DNA from: Pisaster brevispinus
Lineage: Eukaryota > Echinodermata > Asteroidea > Forcipulatida > Asteriidae
Reading direction: 5' to 3'
Assembly: GCA_023634235.1 (NCBI GenBank)
Contig: JAMKCF010000004.1
Span: 5,125,202-5,189,201 of the forward strand
DNA: 64,000 nucleotides
Part shown: in pieces, positions 46,031 through 58,603 of the stretch
Numbering within the stretch: the first letter of the stretch is position 1
How the letters are laid out: each line of letters starts with the position of its first letter
Program-made: the position numbers and the translations under genes
The notes under the pieces: generated by a model
Database searches by the model: none
What the model saw: the letters and a program-made list of their open reading frames with translations, nothing else
What the model was told of the DNA's origin: nothing

Positions 46031-47551
46031 ATGGTTAGTTTAAAATGTAGCCATTTCACCAAAATGTTTTTGGTGTGGAACCAAATGATGAAACAAAAAT
46101 AAAAACCACCTAAAATTGCACCACACGTTAATCTCCCATTAGCTGATGGCTAAAAGGTGCCCGGAAGCTCAATGGTCTACCTATTGCTTACTCCATTATG
46201 GTCCGAAGACCTTCGTGGTCTGGATATTTTTGACCCCATTCCTATCGCTCGAGTTGGCTGTAAACTGGAGAATAACTGAGAAAAAAAACATATCAGTGTA
46301 CATGTTGTAAGTAGGCATAGGGCAATTAAATAAAGACTTCCACTAATACAATACATGTATTTGTTTTTATAACCAACAAAGCTGGATTAAGGGAGGGTAC
46401 TTTAGAACATCGGTCGCATGATATTTGAATATCAACTACGGCTTTAAATTAACAATAGAAATAGTCAAATTGCCCACCACAAACACTGAAATCTCACACA
46501 GCTCTGTGCTGCAGTAATTACTCTACGTGGACTTCCTTTGATCTGTCACCCGATCCGACTACCCACCGTTACTTATAAGTAAGGCTTGGGGGGGGGGGGG
46601 GGGCAAATAAGCCATGTTATTAACGTGACCGAATTATCGTCTTACATAATATCACCCGCCACGATTGTTAGCGAGGCAGGTCATTGTTTACGTTCTCTCT
46701 GTGGATCGGTTGGTGGCGCTGGCGCTTTACATCATGGCCGCCTCATGAAATAATGTGGTACCATGAAATAATGACGTCTTCCAGTTGCAGAAGTTTTCGC
46801 CCCAAAATGTGTCCCTACTTCCGAATCAACAATGGATGAATCACATTGAACACATCCACTTTGTATTCAAGTGCTAAGGTAGAGATTCTTCCGATCAATG
46901 ATTATTGGTATGTTTAAGTTTCCTAAAAATCTGAAAATAATGACATTCATGCTGCTACAGCTAGTGCTAGTGCTATCAATCATTATTTATTTATATAGCA
47001 ATGATAACACATGAGCCATAAACATTTCTTGTAAAACTAGTTATAAGTTAGTACTCATGTAGGTCTAGACCCTAGGTCTACCATGGTCTTGGTAGATGAA
47101 CAGTGTAGGCCGATGGACTCCAGAAATTATTATGATAATTAGGCCTATTATTAATATTATTATAAACAATACTATTACTAAAGCATTTAAATATTGCTCC
47201 CAGGGCCAGGTGCTTTATTAAAAAGTATAAAACTTAACAGAGAAAACCCTAAAACTAAAAGAGATAAGAATAAATAACAAACAAGCAATAAATACAAGTG
47301 TTTATGAATTAAAATAAACAATACACATTGCTAAATTATATCAACAGATCAATGCATTCATTAGTGCATGTTATCTTGCTAGCCATTAGTGCCTAGCTTA
47401 ACAACACTCCAGTTGCCCAACACTATCTTTCCTGTCAAACTCCACTTGCCACTGCCAACAACTGCAAAACCCTCTGACGTTACAATTCCAAATTGTAAGC
47501 ATAATGCATGGACGGAGGTAGTACAGAGCAAGGAGCCTAGCAATAGTAATT

Positions 47552-47623
47552 GTAGTTGCGATAATCGTAACCCTCCATCCTGTAATCGTCTGGAGGATGG
47601 AGGGTTACGATTATCACAACTAC
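47552..47623. repeat. Hairpin GTAGTTGCGATAATCG ... CGATTATCACAACTAC
   Basis: Arms of 29 bases with two mismatches around a GTAATCGTCT-like loop. The overlapping frames on both strands read the same NRNPP-like peptide because of the symmetry, so they are not genes. Confidence 0.8.
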
Positions 47624-49316
47624 TGCTCCTTTCAAAGCCTGTATAATGGAACCTATAAAGTACTCCGTTCATTCTCAAATTAAATTTAAATTCAAGAGCT
47701 TGTGTTGGACCCCAGCACTTGGCCTTAAATTTACTGTGGGGTTTTATACATTGTTAGTGAATACTCAATGAGTTGTCGGCAAGTTGTCAGTAATTAGCTT
47801 AGGCCAGGAATTACACAGAGGCCATGGAGGCCATGGTCTAAGGTGGTCCTGTTTTTGACCTTGGTGCCCCACCAAAAGTTTTCCATCTTTTAAGATTGTC
47901 CTTTGCACAATGGAAATATGGCCTTGCCGTCTAAAATATGAAATTCCAAGCCAGGTGTAGGGACTGGGGCTGCAATTCAAGTGTTGACGGGAATGACAAC
48001 AATATTTTCTACTAAACATTTCCGGTTGCACTTAATGGAATCATGTGTAAGCCACCATAACTGTCCATTTAGACATGGACTTACTGTAAAAAATAGATTA
48101 TAAACAACCCTTCTTTATAGATAGACCCTGACCTTTTCATACCAATCAATCGGGCAAGAGATTCTTAATTGTAGTGCTATATTGCAGTCTACAAAACTAA
48201 TTATTAAAAGAAACATCAAAAGAATACCTTTTGAGTTTCAAATCCACTTGTAATTGGATCGGTGTTTCAGTGGAACCCTAGTCTTGGTCCAAGACGTCAC
48301 TATCTCATACTCGTAACGTAACGTGATAACCCTACAGAGGGCGCGCTTTTCTTCTTGAATTCATTTCGGTTGACGACTGTCTGTAGTAACGTCTTGGATA
48401 TCTTGTTTAAGAAGGCGTGGCTAAGTTATTTTTATGAAGCATCAAGTCATGTTTTATTCATATTAGTGACTAAAATGACAAGCTTGCAAGAAAAGCAAGA
48501 TAAAAGGTCACGAGGTCGTCGACACATCGAGCATGATTATATGCAGTAGCACGCGCACTCACGTTTTGATTGACCATGAATTTTTCATCGCTATCAACGC
48601 ACTAAGCAAGTGATTCTGAAATTACTCAACCTAAATTATATAGTGCAGTCGGTTAGGTTTATCGGTCAGTCATTGTTTAATGGACGTTGAATCTTGTACA
48701 TTGTCGATGTCAACCATGTAATTTTAGAAAAGATTATCTTTGCATCTGAACTACAGTACTTATCATTCTACCATTCGACATGCCCTGAAAGTAAACTATT
48801 GGCAATAACAATTCTACTTTGTTTACTTTTACCTTTCTTTGCAACTACACAAATGTAATGAGGACTTTTGTAATTTTCTGTAGCGGGATAATTTACTGCA
48901 TCTTTTTTATGTAGGCCTAATTCACAAAGAAAGAGGGATGAACTCAAGACTGTGTTTGGATCATGTTGGTATGGCCATTACTCCAACATGCTACTTTCAA
49001 CAGTATTTTATAAGTTGCTGCGTATAATATAATGAGCGTTTCAAATACCGGGCGCTAGCGTTGTTGTCCTCAGTGTGTGTTGCTCTTTGCGGTTTCGACT
49101 GGCTTTTCAAATACCGCACCCCCTGTGCATAGATGCTGTTTCTCTATTGCAAGGTCAAAGTGCATAAATAAATGTAATACAATTTTAGCCAGCCTATTTT
49201 TTACCGTACATGTACATGTGTGTGGAAATCTATGTTCATGCGTTATCGTTTACCATTCCTTCATCCCTTCACTGTTCCTGTAAACCTTCAACAAACAAAG
49301 ACTAAGTTACAGGCAC

Positions 49317-49681
49317 TAGACACGTTTGGTAATTGTCAAAGACTAGTATTCTCACTTGGCGTATCTCAACATATGCATACAATAACAAATCTGTGAAGAT
49401 TTGGGCTCAATGGTGGTCATAAGTTGCTAGAAAATAATGAAAGAAAAAACACCCTTGTTGCACAATGTGTGTGCTTTCAGATGCCTGAAAAAGGCTTCAG
49501 GCCTGAAGTCTTTCTCAGATTCAAATAATATAGTGAGAAATTACCCCTTTCTCAAAAACTACGTTACTCCAGAGGGAGTCGTTTCTCACAATGTTTGATA
49601 TTATCAACAGCTCTCCTTTGCTCGTTACCAAGTATTAAAGTTTTTATGCTAATATATTTTTTGAGTAGTGCCAGTGCCTTT
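49317..49681. repeat. Dispersed repeat (GTCAAGGACCAGTAT family), fullest copy
   Basis: Starts GACACGTTTGGTAATTGTCA and ends AGTAGTGCCAGTGCCTTTAA. The middle has a fold-back, CTTCAGGCCTGAAG. This is the most complete of three or four copies in the window and has no coding potential. Confidence 0.5.
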
Positions 49682-50835
49682 AAATATTATTATAAACAAA
49701 AGGTAAGCAATTTCAGAATAATCTAGAGAATGTTTAAGTCCAAACCCTAACCCATTGTCGAGCTCTTTTCAGAATGCATTTTATTCACTTTTTAATAATT
49801 CCTTGCGAGAAGGTACTTATCGCCACAATACCATTCACAATCACAACAACGTCCCATAGCGAGCTAGCTGTTAGAAACACTTGGCGAATCATGAATAATT
49901 CACGAAAAGGTGCAAACTCGATCGTTGATTGGCTTCCCCGGAAAGTCGGGGGAAAAACAATGAAACACTTAAGCACCCTCATACAAGATATCCAAGACCT
50001 TCGCGCAAGCTGGAAATCGAACCGAGGATAGTGACGCCCTCTGTTGTTTGAATTGATCCATTTCGGTGTGAACTACCAACGAGCCGAGGGATAGTGGACT
50101 TATTATGTTGTTGGAATTGATCCATGCGAAGGTCTTGGAACCAAGACTAGTGGAACCCCAAAATCTGCTTGAAAATTTTCTTGGGGGGGGGGGCACGTGA
50201 AAGAAAATACATAATTTCGGGGTGGGGCTATTTCACATTTCAAACCATTTATTGAGTATTTTTGTTGATCTCATTTGGTAGGAAGAAAATGGTGTGAAGG
50301 TTTTGAGCATGTCTGGTGGGATCTGGGGATTGTGGCTCCTGCCATGCTGCACCCCCCAAAAAAAAAAAAACCAAAAAAAACTGGACTTTGACCACATCAT
50401 ACAAATTTCCCCCAGCACTAAAACTTTGACCATTAGGTTCAATGGGACTACATGCTGACAAATAATATCGTCAATCATGATTGTGTTCTCTTATCAAAAG
50501 CAATCATGATTGTGTTCTCTTATATTAAATGGTTGACCATGGTTTGACACATGGACGCATAATCAAGGTTTGACACAAGATTGCATAAGCAAAAAAATTA
50601 ATAACTAAAATTAAGGAATAGGATGGCCACAACCACCTGACAAGGCGCCTTGTGGCCGTTTTCACCACTGAAACATGGAAAACAAATACAAACAATTTTA
50701 AGGTGATCATCAATAAGGTTATTGCATGGATGCCACACACACTTCATGAGCCAGATATGTTTTTAAAATCATCATTATAAAACTATTTTTGAATATTTCT
50801 AATTTATAATTTATTTATAATTTACAGGCTTACAG

Positions 50836-50904
50836 GCAAGAAGTCTGAGGATTGAAGATGTAATAACCGGTGACTCTGTGCCTTCAAAGAAAATGAGAAT
50901 CCAT
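50836..50904 (+). pseudogene. Isolated exon-like copy related to the last exon at 56,070-56,138
   Basis: After a T-rich acceptor (CTTACAG; an alternative TTTACAG lies 8 bases earlier) one frame reads ARSLRIEDVITGDSVPSKKM and ends at a possible donor, CAT/GTAATT. Its start matches ARRLVMEDVITYDSD of the minus-strand exon at 56,138-56,070, so the two share ancestry. A further exon-like piece at 51,468-51,560 (acceptor TTGACAG, in-phase EVVQHNEERCHGNHLLEVK, stop TAA at 51,558) could be spliced to it. An upstream phase-1 partner at 49,892 (ATG AAT AAT TCA CGA AAA G, donor GTGCAA) is possible but weak. No function is recognised. Confidence 0.3.
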
Positions 50905-51467
50905 GTAATTGTATGTATACAAATTATCATTCTGTATAAAACACTCGTTTCAGTGAAATGAGTACCTTTTGTTTGTGAAAATATAACAATAGGAGACCAG
51001 GAGCACCGCAATAGCCCCAGAACATTCTGGTCAATTTCACAAGAAGTCTTAATAATCAAATTGCATGAGAATTTAGTAGACTTACAGAAGACAAGTTTGT
51101 TAAGAAGTACACAAAAAAACCAAAGCCTTATGCGAACTTAGGTTGAAACTGGGTCACTAGCGCGTCATTTTCAGTCTTCAATCTTTACGATTGTTCAGTA
51201 GTTTTATAATAATGTTTTAGTTTTTGTTAACTATTACCTGGTTTAATGTTTCAATGTCAAAAGATAAGTTTTTGCAAGTAAAAAGAAAAAAATGTGCAAA
51301 TTCATAATAAAAAACAATCAACCAACAGTCTGTGGTATGTGTGCTGCAAGTTGTAAGGCAACAATAATAAGCTAATGTACATGAACAATCGTATGTGTTT
51401 TATCAATAATATCTTAATCTCCTTTTTGCCAAATTTATTGGATTTTTTTGTATTGCTGTTGACAGGA

Positions 51468-51560
51468 GGTGGTTCAGCACAATGAAGAGAGATGTCATGG
51501 AAACCACTTGCTTGAGGTGAAAGTAAGATGGCAAGGAACTAGACCTCCATGCAGCAGTTA
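51468..51560 (+). other. Possible terminal exon of an unrecognised small gene
   Basis: Preceded by a pyrimidine-rich acceptor (TGCTGTTGACAG). Open in phase 0 for 30 codons, then TAA: EVVQHNEERCHGNHLLEVK followed by a short Arg/Pro/Cys tail. A donor GTAAGA at 51,525 could also end it earlier. Phase agrees with the exon-like segment at 50,836-50,904. Too short to identify; it could be chance. Confidence 0.22.
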
Positions 51561-53089
51561 ATTGGATACTCAATGCTGATGATTTGCATTAGGACTTTTG
51601 TAGAATATTATGTATTCTATTCCAACACTCAAAATGAATTCCAACAATCCAAATAGCTGTTTTTATTTTATGTTTTCAAAGTTATACTCTTTTGTATAAT
51701 CTATATAAAATCTACAACTGCACAATGTTCATATTCAAATCCATGTTTGTGTACCATCAACTTAGGCTATTCATTTTCCATAGTGTTATTTTAAGAATCT
51801 GTATAGGACTAATGACTGAAAATTTTTATATCAAAGTTCAATACGCATTAATAGACTGTTTCTCCACCTGATATTATTGAGAGAGAAGATTATGTGGCAA
51901 CCCTAAAAATCACCATATCTTGTCGATTTTGGTGCATAACAAACGCTGTAATTGTTTTGACCAAGTAACACTAATTTTGAACAAAAACACAGACAACCAG
52001 TATTTGACAAATAATGTGACCATCTAATAATACAATTTTCAAAGTCACTCTTTGAGGTGTTTTGAAAGGTTATTATAACTAATCCTTTCTTGCTTCTCAG
52101 TTTTTAACTGAAAAAAAATTGTTACGTTTTTTTGGTCGTCATGAGTGTAGTTTTTTGCATTGTTTTTCTTTGTTTATAGAGGTGTTCAGTTCTCTTCACA
52201 GAACATGCTATTGACATCACAATGCACAGAACCATAGGCAGCTAAAAAGCATTATATTACATTTTAAGGACAGACACACATACACATGTACACACTCCCC
52301 CCCCCCCCATCAAAAATAAAATAAAAGTACAAACAGTTTTTCGAAAAAAGTTTGGTTAGTGTTCATTCGCAACCCCGATCCTTAAAACAAAAATGTACCA
52401 CACTGTTTTGGCTTGGATTGTGTATTATTTGTTTCACTCTCTCAAAATGGATACCCTTCTCTTTGTTTTATTAGGTTCCTTCTTTTTCAGAAATTTGATC
52501 ACACACCAACCAAAGATGTTTTTTAAGTTGTGATTGTTGTTACTGTTTTTTAAATATTTATTTAGACCTATTTATTATGTTTTTTATTGTGGTGGGGGGG
52601 GGGGGAGTGTGTGTGTGGGTGTGTAGCTATACTTTGTCCCTAATTTGTACGTGCTTTGTTACCCAATACCATGATTAACAGAAACACAATTTGTCCCTAG
52701 ACTGAATGCCAATATAAAGACCGTAATTCAGTATTTCTTGTCTTTATTTTGTCAAACAATGATTTCATGAACGTTTCTCTAGAATATACAAATTTAATTG
52801 TAATACTATGGAAAGCATTGGAATTAAATACAAACATGTTGCTGAAAAGAAATTGGTTGCGTCCAATCTGAATACATTTATTTTGTATTTTTGCTGTAAA
52901 TTTTTGATAAGCGTTTACTGACTAAAAACAAGGTAAAGTCTTTGCCCATTCACAAGGATAATAACAAAAACATGGGGCATGTGGTCAAATTCCCTTTGTG
53001 TATTGGCTTATGTAATACGTGGAACGCCCCCCCCCCCCCCCACCAAAGTTCAAAGTATACTGGTCAACGTACACGGGGAACACTAATTG
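51561..53089. other. No gene recognised
   Basis: AT-rich, with C/G homopolymers at 52,300, 52,594 and 53,028 and a CA/GT patch. It may include a 3' UTR for the possible exon ending at 51,560. Confidence 0.35.
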
Positions 53090-53280
53090 TCTCTCGGCCC
53101 CTTGACTACTTGACTGCCGTGCATTCCTCCGTAGGCCCGACAACTCTCGTTCCCCCGCACTCTGGTCAGCATAGGGCCTACATGAGGTAATGCTCTGCCG
53201 TCAGAAACGTCTCTCGGCCCGGAACGCCGCTGTTTAGTGCACGCTGCGCGCGCTTCACACTGATTTTCCTGCTGAAGGAA
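53090..53280 (+). promoter_or_regulatory. G+C-rich presumed promoter and 5' UTR of the four-exon unknown gene
   Basis: A locally G+C- and CpG-rich island in an AT-rich neighbourhood, ending at the ATG at 53,281. It holds two copies of TCTCTCGGCCC (near 53,091 and 53,210) and GCGCGCGC-like sequence. No TATA box is evident. The promoter role is inferred from composition and position only. Confidence 0.35.
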
Positions 53281-55583
53281 ATGCAGCGGGGGAGGTACTC
53301 AACGTATGATCCATCAACTTGACAAGTCCTCTTATTAAAGGGTTCATCAACTACGGGGAAGTCCTTGCTGAATGTATAACTTGAAATTTATGAGAAGGTC
53401 TATCAGCAGATATAATCCTATTGGGTCTTTCTTTGAATTTTATTCAACTATGAAACTCTTGAGGGTATAATAAATTGATTAGCCTACTTTAAAAAATGCT
53501 CTACGTAGGTGTTCTTTTGTTAGACTACAGGAAGTCAATTGAAGGGTAGCGCCCTCTTGCGTTATCTACTTTGCATATAATTACTGCGTATTATTTTAAT
53601 TAAGTTTAAATGAAACTAAAATATTTCCCGACAATTTGACGAGCTAATTTACGACATTTGTAAATTTAGAACGTTTGCCCTGATGAACAAAACAAAAACA
53701 ATTGCAAAAATCCACATTTCTATTTTTTCTTAGTTTCCAATGTTCTACTACAAGTAAAGCATGCATATCTTTGGCGCTCGCAGCATTAGTTAAGGTTACT
53801 TTGTCAGTTATGACAATTTTTTTAGGATTTAATTATTTGAAAAATAGAATTAGCTGTTGCAAACTGCTTACCAACCAAAAGGACCTATGGTATAAATGCA
53901 AAAAAATAGTTAGTGGCCTGACGTTTCGACCCTAGCAGAGTCTTTCTCGAAGGCTAAATGACAAGACTACAAACATAAACAGGTACATGTATACATTACT
54001 GATGTAACCATGGGGGAAGGAATCCTTCCTCCATGATGTAACAAAAGCTGTCAAGTGGAAATAGATGATGCTGAGGAAAATACACAGAGAAAGCAGGAGG
54101 CTGAACACAAAGGAGGGTAACAAAAGGGAGGGGGATTGGGGGAAGGGGATGGTTGACCACAAGAGGTGGGGAACACAAAGGACAAAATTAAATTATTAAA
54201 TTAAATTATTTAATTATTTGTTACTATTTTTAAACTTATTTAATTCAGTAAACGTGAATTTATAAATTTATCTATGCATATACACAAGCAGAGTGAGGTT
54301 TTGGAGCACATCTCGGAATCTCAACCTGCCATCAGAATGCTCAAAGAACGTTTACAATCACTCAAAAAACAGCTTATTTTGTTTGCTGCATTTATTATTT
54401 TGTATATATAGTTTGGTTCATCTGCCATTGGCAATATTGACAGACAATTGACGGACCGATTATGTACACAAAAGATGCTGGCAGAGTTTTTTGCCCTTTC
54501 TAACATACATAACACTCAAACAAAAGACAACAAAGAAAACAAAAGTAATTTCCACGAGGATGATCTGCTGTTTATTGAAAGGTTACTAAACATACTAGGT
54601 AAGTTACAGTTTTCAAAGGAAATGCGAATTACCATTAATTGCTTATCTTTCTGTTCATCAACTTTTAACGTTTCATACGTTTCATGCTGAAAAACATACA
54701 TTAGTGGAACTATTTAAAGAACCAGTCACACTGTCAAAATATGCATCTGATTGCTATTTTCTTCAGTTACCAGTGTCTTCGGATATGATGCATCGTCATA
54801 AAGCAACTTGAAATGGTGAACACAGTGCAGTAATCAATTATGCCTACAAGTTTTGAGAAATAAATGATAAAATACGTAAAGGAAGACTTTTGTGAACTGA
54901 ACTGAACTTTTAAAAGAAACAGTAGTGATTTGGTTCTGTACATCTATAGCCTTTTTACCGTTAAACTTTTGAAATTTCAACAGTAATCTGTAAATTTCCA
55001 AAAATTTAAAAGTAAATGAGGGTTACCAATGAAATTGAATTTAATTACTTGCCTGTGGGCTGAAACTGGCAACGTGTTGCATCTATGACCTACATAACAC
55101 ATGGTGTGCCATGGGTGCAGTGCCAACTAAAGCAATGAATATTAAGGTACTACTTTGTATACACCACAAAATAAAGATAACTTAATTCAATTTGAACAGT
55201 ATTAAAACTTATTTAAATCAATGTTCCTTTTTAATTAAGTTAAAGAGTAACATACCATTTCAGTGTTATCTTACTGTGCCTACAATAACCCTAACTCACA
55301 TGAGCAATTCACTAAGATCCTTCCTCACTCTAACAAAATCCAAGACCCAAACTGTTGGAGTCTAATTATGGTCATATGCCAGTTTACCAGCACAGTCAAC
55401 CAGAGTCAAACAGATATGCAGTTTGGGGAGAGTAGATATTGCACTTTGTGTATGAGAATTAGAGCCTTCAAAGTGAATACATTAAAACAAATAATTTCAA
55501 GGCATTGTATCTATACAATGTTTGGGCAAGAGAACATGAATTATAACCATAAAGTTTTCGATAAATACATCATAACAGTGTAA
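53281..55583 (+). CDS. Four-exon gene of unknown function (predicted 193 residues)
   Basis: Reconstructed from splice signals and phase. Exons: 53281-53294 (ATG CAG CGG GGG AG, donor GTACTC), 53734-53794 (acceptor TTCTTAG, donor GTTACT), 54412-54598 (acceptor ATATATAG, donor GTAAGT), 55264-55583 (acceptor CATTTCAG, stop TAA). Phases 2, 0 and 1 match at all three joins, which is unlikely by chance. The ATG has A at -3 and follows a G+C-rich, CpG-bearing stretch (53,090-53,295) that looks like a promoter. The product appears helical and soluble: residues such as KACISLALAALVK, RLCTQKMLAEFFALSNI and DDLLFIERLLNIL suggest amphipathic helices, with a Lys/Asn-rich linker between. The family is not recognised. 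A faint resemblance to the meiotic protein MEI4 in helix spacing is too weak to use. The last exon might instead end at an internal donor. It lies tail to tail with the broken gene at 56-58 kb. Confidence 0.5.
53838..54010. mobile_element. End of a dispersed element (GGACCTATGGTATAAATGC ... TAGTTAGTGGCCTGAC)
   Basis: The first 60 bases (GTTGCAAACTGCTTACCAAC, AGGACCTATGGTATAAAT) match the outer part of both large inverted-repeat arms (63,090-63,150, and inverted at 43,940-44,010). The next 50 match the hairpin arm at 13.3 kb. It lies in intron 2 of the unknown four-exon gene. Confidence 0.5.
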
Positions 55584-56069
55584 CACTGTGAAAAGTTCAC
55601 TAAAATAGATGGTCACAGAGAAAACGACAAATAATTGTGTGTAAATTTTGAAGAGTAGCCAAAATATTCTCTGTTGAATATGTCACATGGATAAACAGGA
55701 ATTTCACGTTGGAATTTCACCATAAATAGCAAGGAGTAAGGTTTGTACGGTTATTCAATCATCAGTCCTATACAGTGTCTTGATACAATACTTTTATTAT
55801 GAAACATTAAACATTAAAAGGCTAAAGTTTTATTCCAGACATACCTTGATAAAAATATGAACATCGTGCATTGGTAAAATTATATTGCAAAGTAAACTTT
55901 GAAAATCAAATCAAGCAATCGTTTTGAGTGCGACAATAAAAATTCACAGTATTCTACCAATTGCCTAAAAGAAGTCATCAGCAATCAGCATTCAGCATTC
56001 ATTTCACTGCTGCATTGATGCACGGTGTCCTTGCCAAGGAAGTTGTTCCGAATCTTTGGACATTTCTTT

Positions 56070-57852
56070 TTAATGTGAAAGTGTTTCGCAAACGTCAGAA
56101 TCATAGGTTATAACATCTTCCATAACCAACCTTCTCGCCTGCAAAGTAAACGTAAATACAAAAAAATATATAAATTAAACAAGTTTAAGAATTAAAATTA
56201 AAAGTGTTTTAGGCTACTCTCACAAACTCTCTGCCCAGTCATCTGGTTTTCTGGTTATAAAAATAGGTCATGTTATGTGGCATCCATCATGTGGCAAACA
56301 ATCATAGATGAACAGTTTTCAAAAGTTAATTTTTGTTCCTAATTGATGTCCATATGCTAGTAGTTACACAGGTAACCACATGTCTTAACTGTGGATTTTG
56401 CCAATCATGTTCCTTTTTTCTCTTGATTCTCTCTCTCTTTAAAGGGTGTCAAGCATGTGTCAAAACATTCCCCCGTATCGACTCCATCCCCTATTCTGCA
56501 GGGGTAGTTTCCCTGAGAACACCACGACCAATGTTTTAGGATGGGAGACATTTGGGTGTACATGTAATTACAAAGTCACTGGCAAATTGGTGTATTGTGG
56601 CCGAGTGGTCAAGCGCACTTGACTCAAGCTCTGGTCTTGACACTTGTGTCCTTAAGCAACAACATAATTATTGCTTCGTCCATCGAATGAGATGTAAAGC
56701 TGCAGGTCCTGTATGTTCTTTAGTGCGTGTAAAAGACATATCGTTAAAGGTTCAGTGAATATCTATTAAGTATTTATGATTTTATGTTACACCATAATTG
56801 TTATACAGTAACAACAACTTAGTTGGTAAGAATAATTTTGTTCCCAGCTGTATATTTTAATTTTGACTTATTATTATTTATTTTAAATAATGGTCTTCAG
56901 GAACACCCACATAAATAGCTAACTTTAACGAGCTGACATGGCTGGAATCATTCTGTGACGTCATCTTTACATAATAGTTCATGAGCTAATCCAGAAGAAA
57001 AATGTTATGGGACAAGGTCTGCCCAAAACCTCAATTAAAAAATTCACTCATGATTATATATCAAACGCACGTGATGTCACAGATGCAACCCAGTCATGTC
57101 AGCAAGTGACCTATTTAAGTGGGCGTTCCTGGAAAAAAAAATTAAAAAAAAAAAATAATAATTAAAAAATATGCAGGAAGCAACAAAAAATGTTTTTCCC
57201 CAGCTGAATTACTGTATAATAACTATAATGTGTCAATAAAAACATATATACTGAGTAATTCACCAAACCTTTAAGAGCAGGGTCCACCTGGTGTTTCTGG
57301 CATGTGTCAGGATACTCAGGAAGATTATGCTTTATCTGAACCATTTGTTTCATTTGTTTCTCCCTAATGGAGTGGGGTTCCAAAAGTAGTTACACCAGTG
57401 TTTCCCCCTGAGACGGCCCACCTCAATATTTTTTATAGCCAATTCACTCATATAATATTTGGCCAGTACCACTACTTGTACCTTACGGTGAAAAATTGCC
57501 TTAAGGACAGTGTAATTTAAGCCTTTTGCTGCCCTTTTTGTTGTGTAGGTGAAATCAATTTGTATGTGTGCTACATTCTTGTCAGCTTGCATGTGCATAC
57601 ATTTTGCTTCAATCTTACATTTTTTACCACCTCGCTTAGTTCCTTAGCAAAGGGAACCACTGGGTCACACATATCCCCCACAGTGGACTGCCAGATTTGT
57701 TTTAGTAGTTGGCCACTTAACTAGTAATTCTTAATTATCACTGAAGATTCAGTTACAAAAATAATTACCCATTTTTCTGAACCACTCAAACTGATTGATT
57801 TTCCGGCATCACAGTCACCAGTAGTCACAAAACATACATCTTTATAGAGTAC
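56070..57852 (-). pseudogene. Two-exon fragment of an unrecognised gene with one in-frame stop
   Basis: Minus strand. Exon 57852-57619 begins after acceptor TTTACACAG and ends at donor GTAAGA. It reads 78 codons in phase 0, open except for one TAG at 57,723-57,721 (43 codons, stop, 34 codons). The reading on both sides of the stop looks like protein: GDCDAGKSISLSGSEKW before it; QLLKQIWQSTVGDMCDPVVP and FAKELSEVVKN after it. The next exon, 56138-56070, starts after acceptor TTTGCAG in phase 0 and gives ARRLVMEDVITYDSDVCETL plus two residues and TAA. An alternative that avoids the stop needs a 48-base intron, which seems too short. Upstream exons were not found, so this may be a decayed copy, a recently disabled gene or a sequence error. 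The last exon has a relative on the opposite strand at 50,836-50,904. Function unknown. Confidence 0.4.
56594..56760 (+). mobile_element. tRNA-derived SINE
   Basis: Plus strand: TGGCCGAGTGGTCAAGCGCA head, then CTTGTGTCCTTAAGCAACAA, TCGTCCATCGAATGAGATGT and the end TCGTTAAAGGTTC. The B-box half is deleted relative to the copy at 2.5 kb. It lies inside the inverted-repeat-bounded block. Confidence 0.55.
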
Positions 57853-58059
57853 CTGTGTAAACATAAAACAAACATGGCAATTAGTACTACGGACAAAAAT
57901 AAATAATTAAAAGTGCATTTGAAAAAATTTGGAGTCTCTAAAAAAATTATATTAATGTTTGTGTTCATTACCCCAAAATGAAAGCCTATAAATTTACCAA
58001 ATCTATAAAAAATTACTTTTAAAATTTAAATTTTTATTGTGTGGAAAAACAGAATAACT

Positions 58060-58135
58060 AGAGCAGGATTTGAACCTATGATCTCCGGGTTTACATGCCA
58101 GTGCTCCACTAACAGAGCTACACGTATCCAGCCTA
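58060..58135 (-). mobile_element. tRNA-like relic
   Basis: Minus strand: TGTAGCTCTGTTAGTGGAGC (D-arm-like) and ATAGGTTCAAATCCTGCTCT (T-arm-like). The acceptor stem does not pair and no clean anticodon arm forms, so it is a SINE head or tRNA pseudogene rather than an active tRNA. Confidence 0.4.
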
Positions 58136-58603
58136 ACAACATGTATGTTGGCGGTCTCCCCTAACAACATAGAATCTTGCCTGATAGGAAATAACCTTGC
58201 TTAGAATGCAAAGGTCAATCATCTTGAAAAAGAAAGGGCTAGTGGTGTGTTCTATTTTTACAGTGAGCCTTTGTCTGAATTGACAGCTATGGTAGCTATG
58301 ATTACACAATGCGCGTACATCATGTACATGTAAGCACATCTGAACATTCTTTAATGCCAATTTCACCCGGGACTAATAAAAGTGTTGATGTAAACAACTC
58401 TTTCAGTATTTACTCAAAATTTGTAAACTCCACAACAAAATTAAGAGGGTTAGAGACTGTATAACAAGTACTCTTCTGGATAAAATTTGTAGAAATTAAG
58501 AACGAAAGGAGCAATTGTGCTAGATTCTTTGCTCTGCGCTGGCTAGGTTCCGAAGTCTTTAGAAACACCTATATGTAGGCCTACTAAGTTTTGAGGTTGA
58601 GGT

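Larger units (their letters stand above)
46031..50827. other. Left interior of the inverted-repeat block; no firm gene
   Basis: A G-run at 46,590, the hairpin at 47.55 kb and the dispersed repeat at 49.3 kb. The frame at 49,774-50,031 could hold a small first exon (ATG at 49,892), but this is weak. TCTTGGAACCAAGAC-type palindromes occur near 48,280 and 50,130. Confidence 0.35.

Noticed and set aside
47379..47678. Overlapping frames on both strands around 47.5 kb with a shared peptide
   Set aside because: The likeness comes from a 29 bp hairpin read on both strands, not from duplicated genes.
58060..58135. Possible true tRNA gene on the minus strand
   Set aside because: The T-arm looks good but the acceptor stem fails and there is no clear 7-base anticodon loop.
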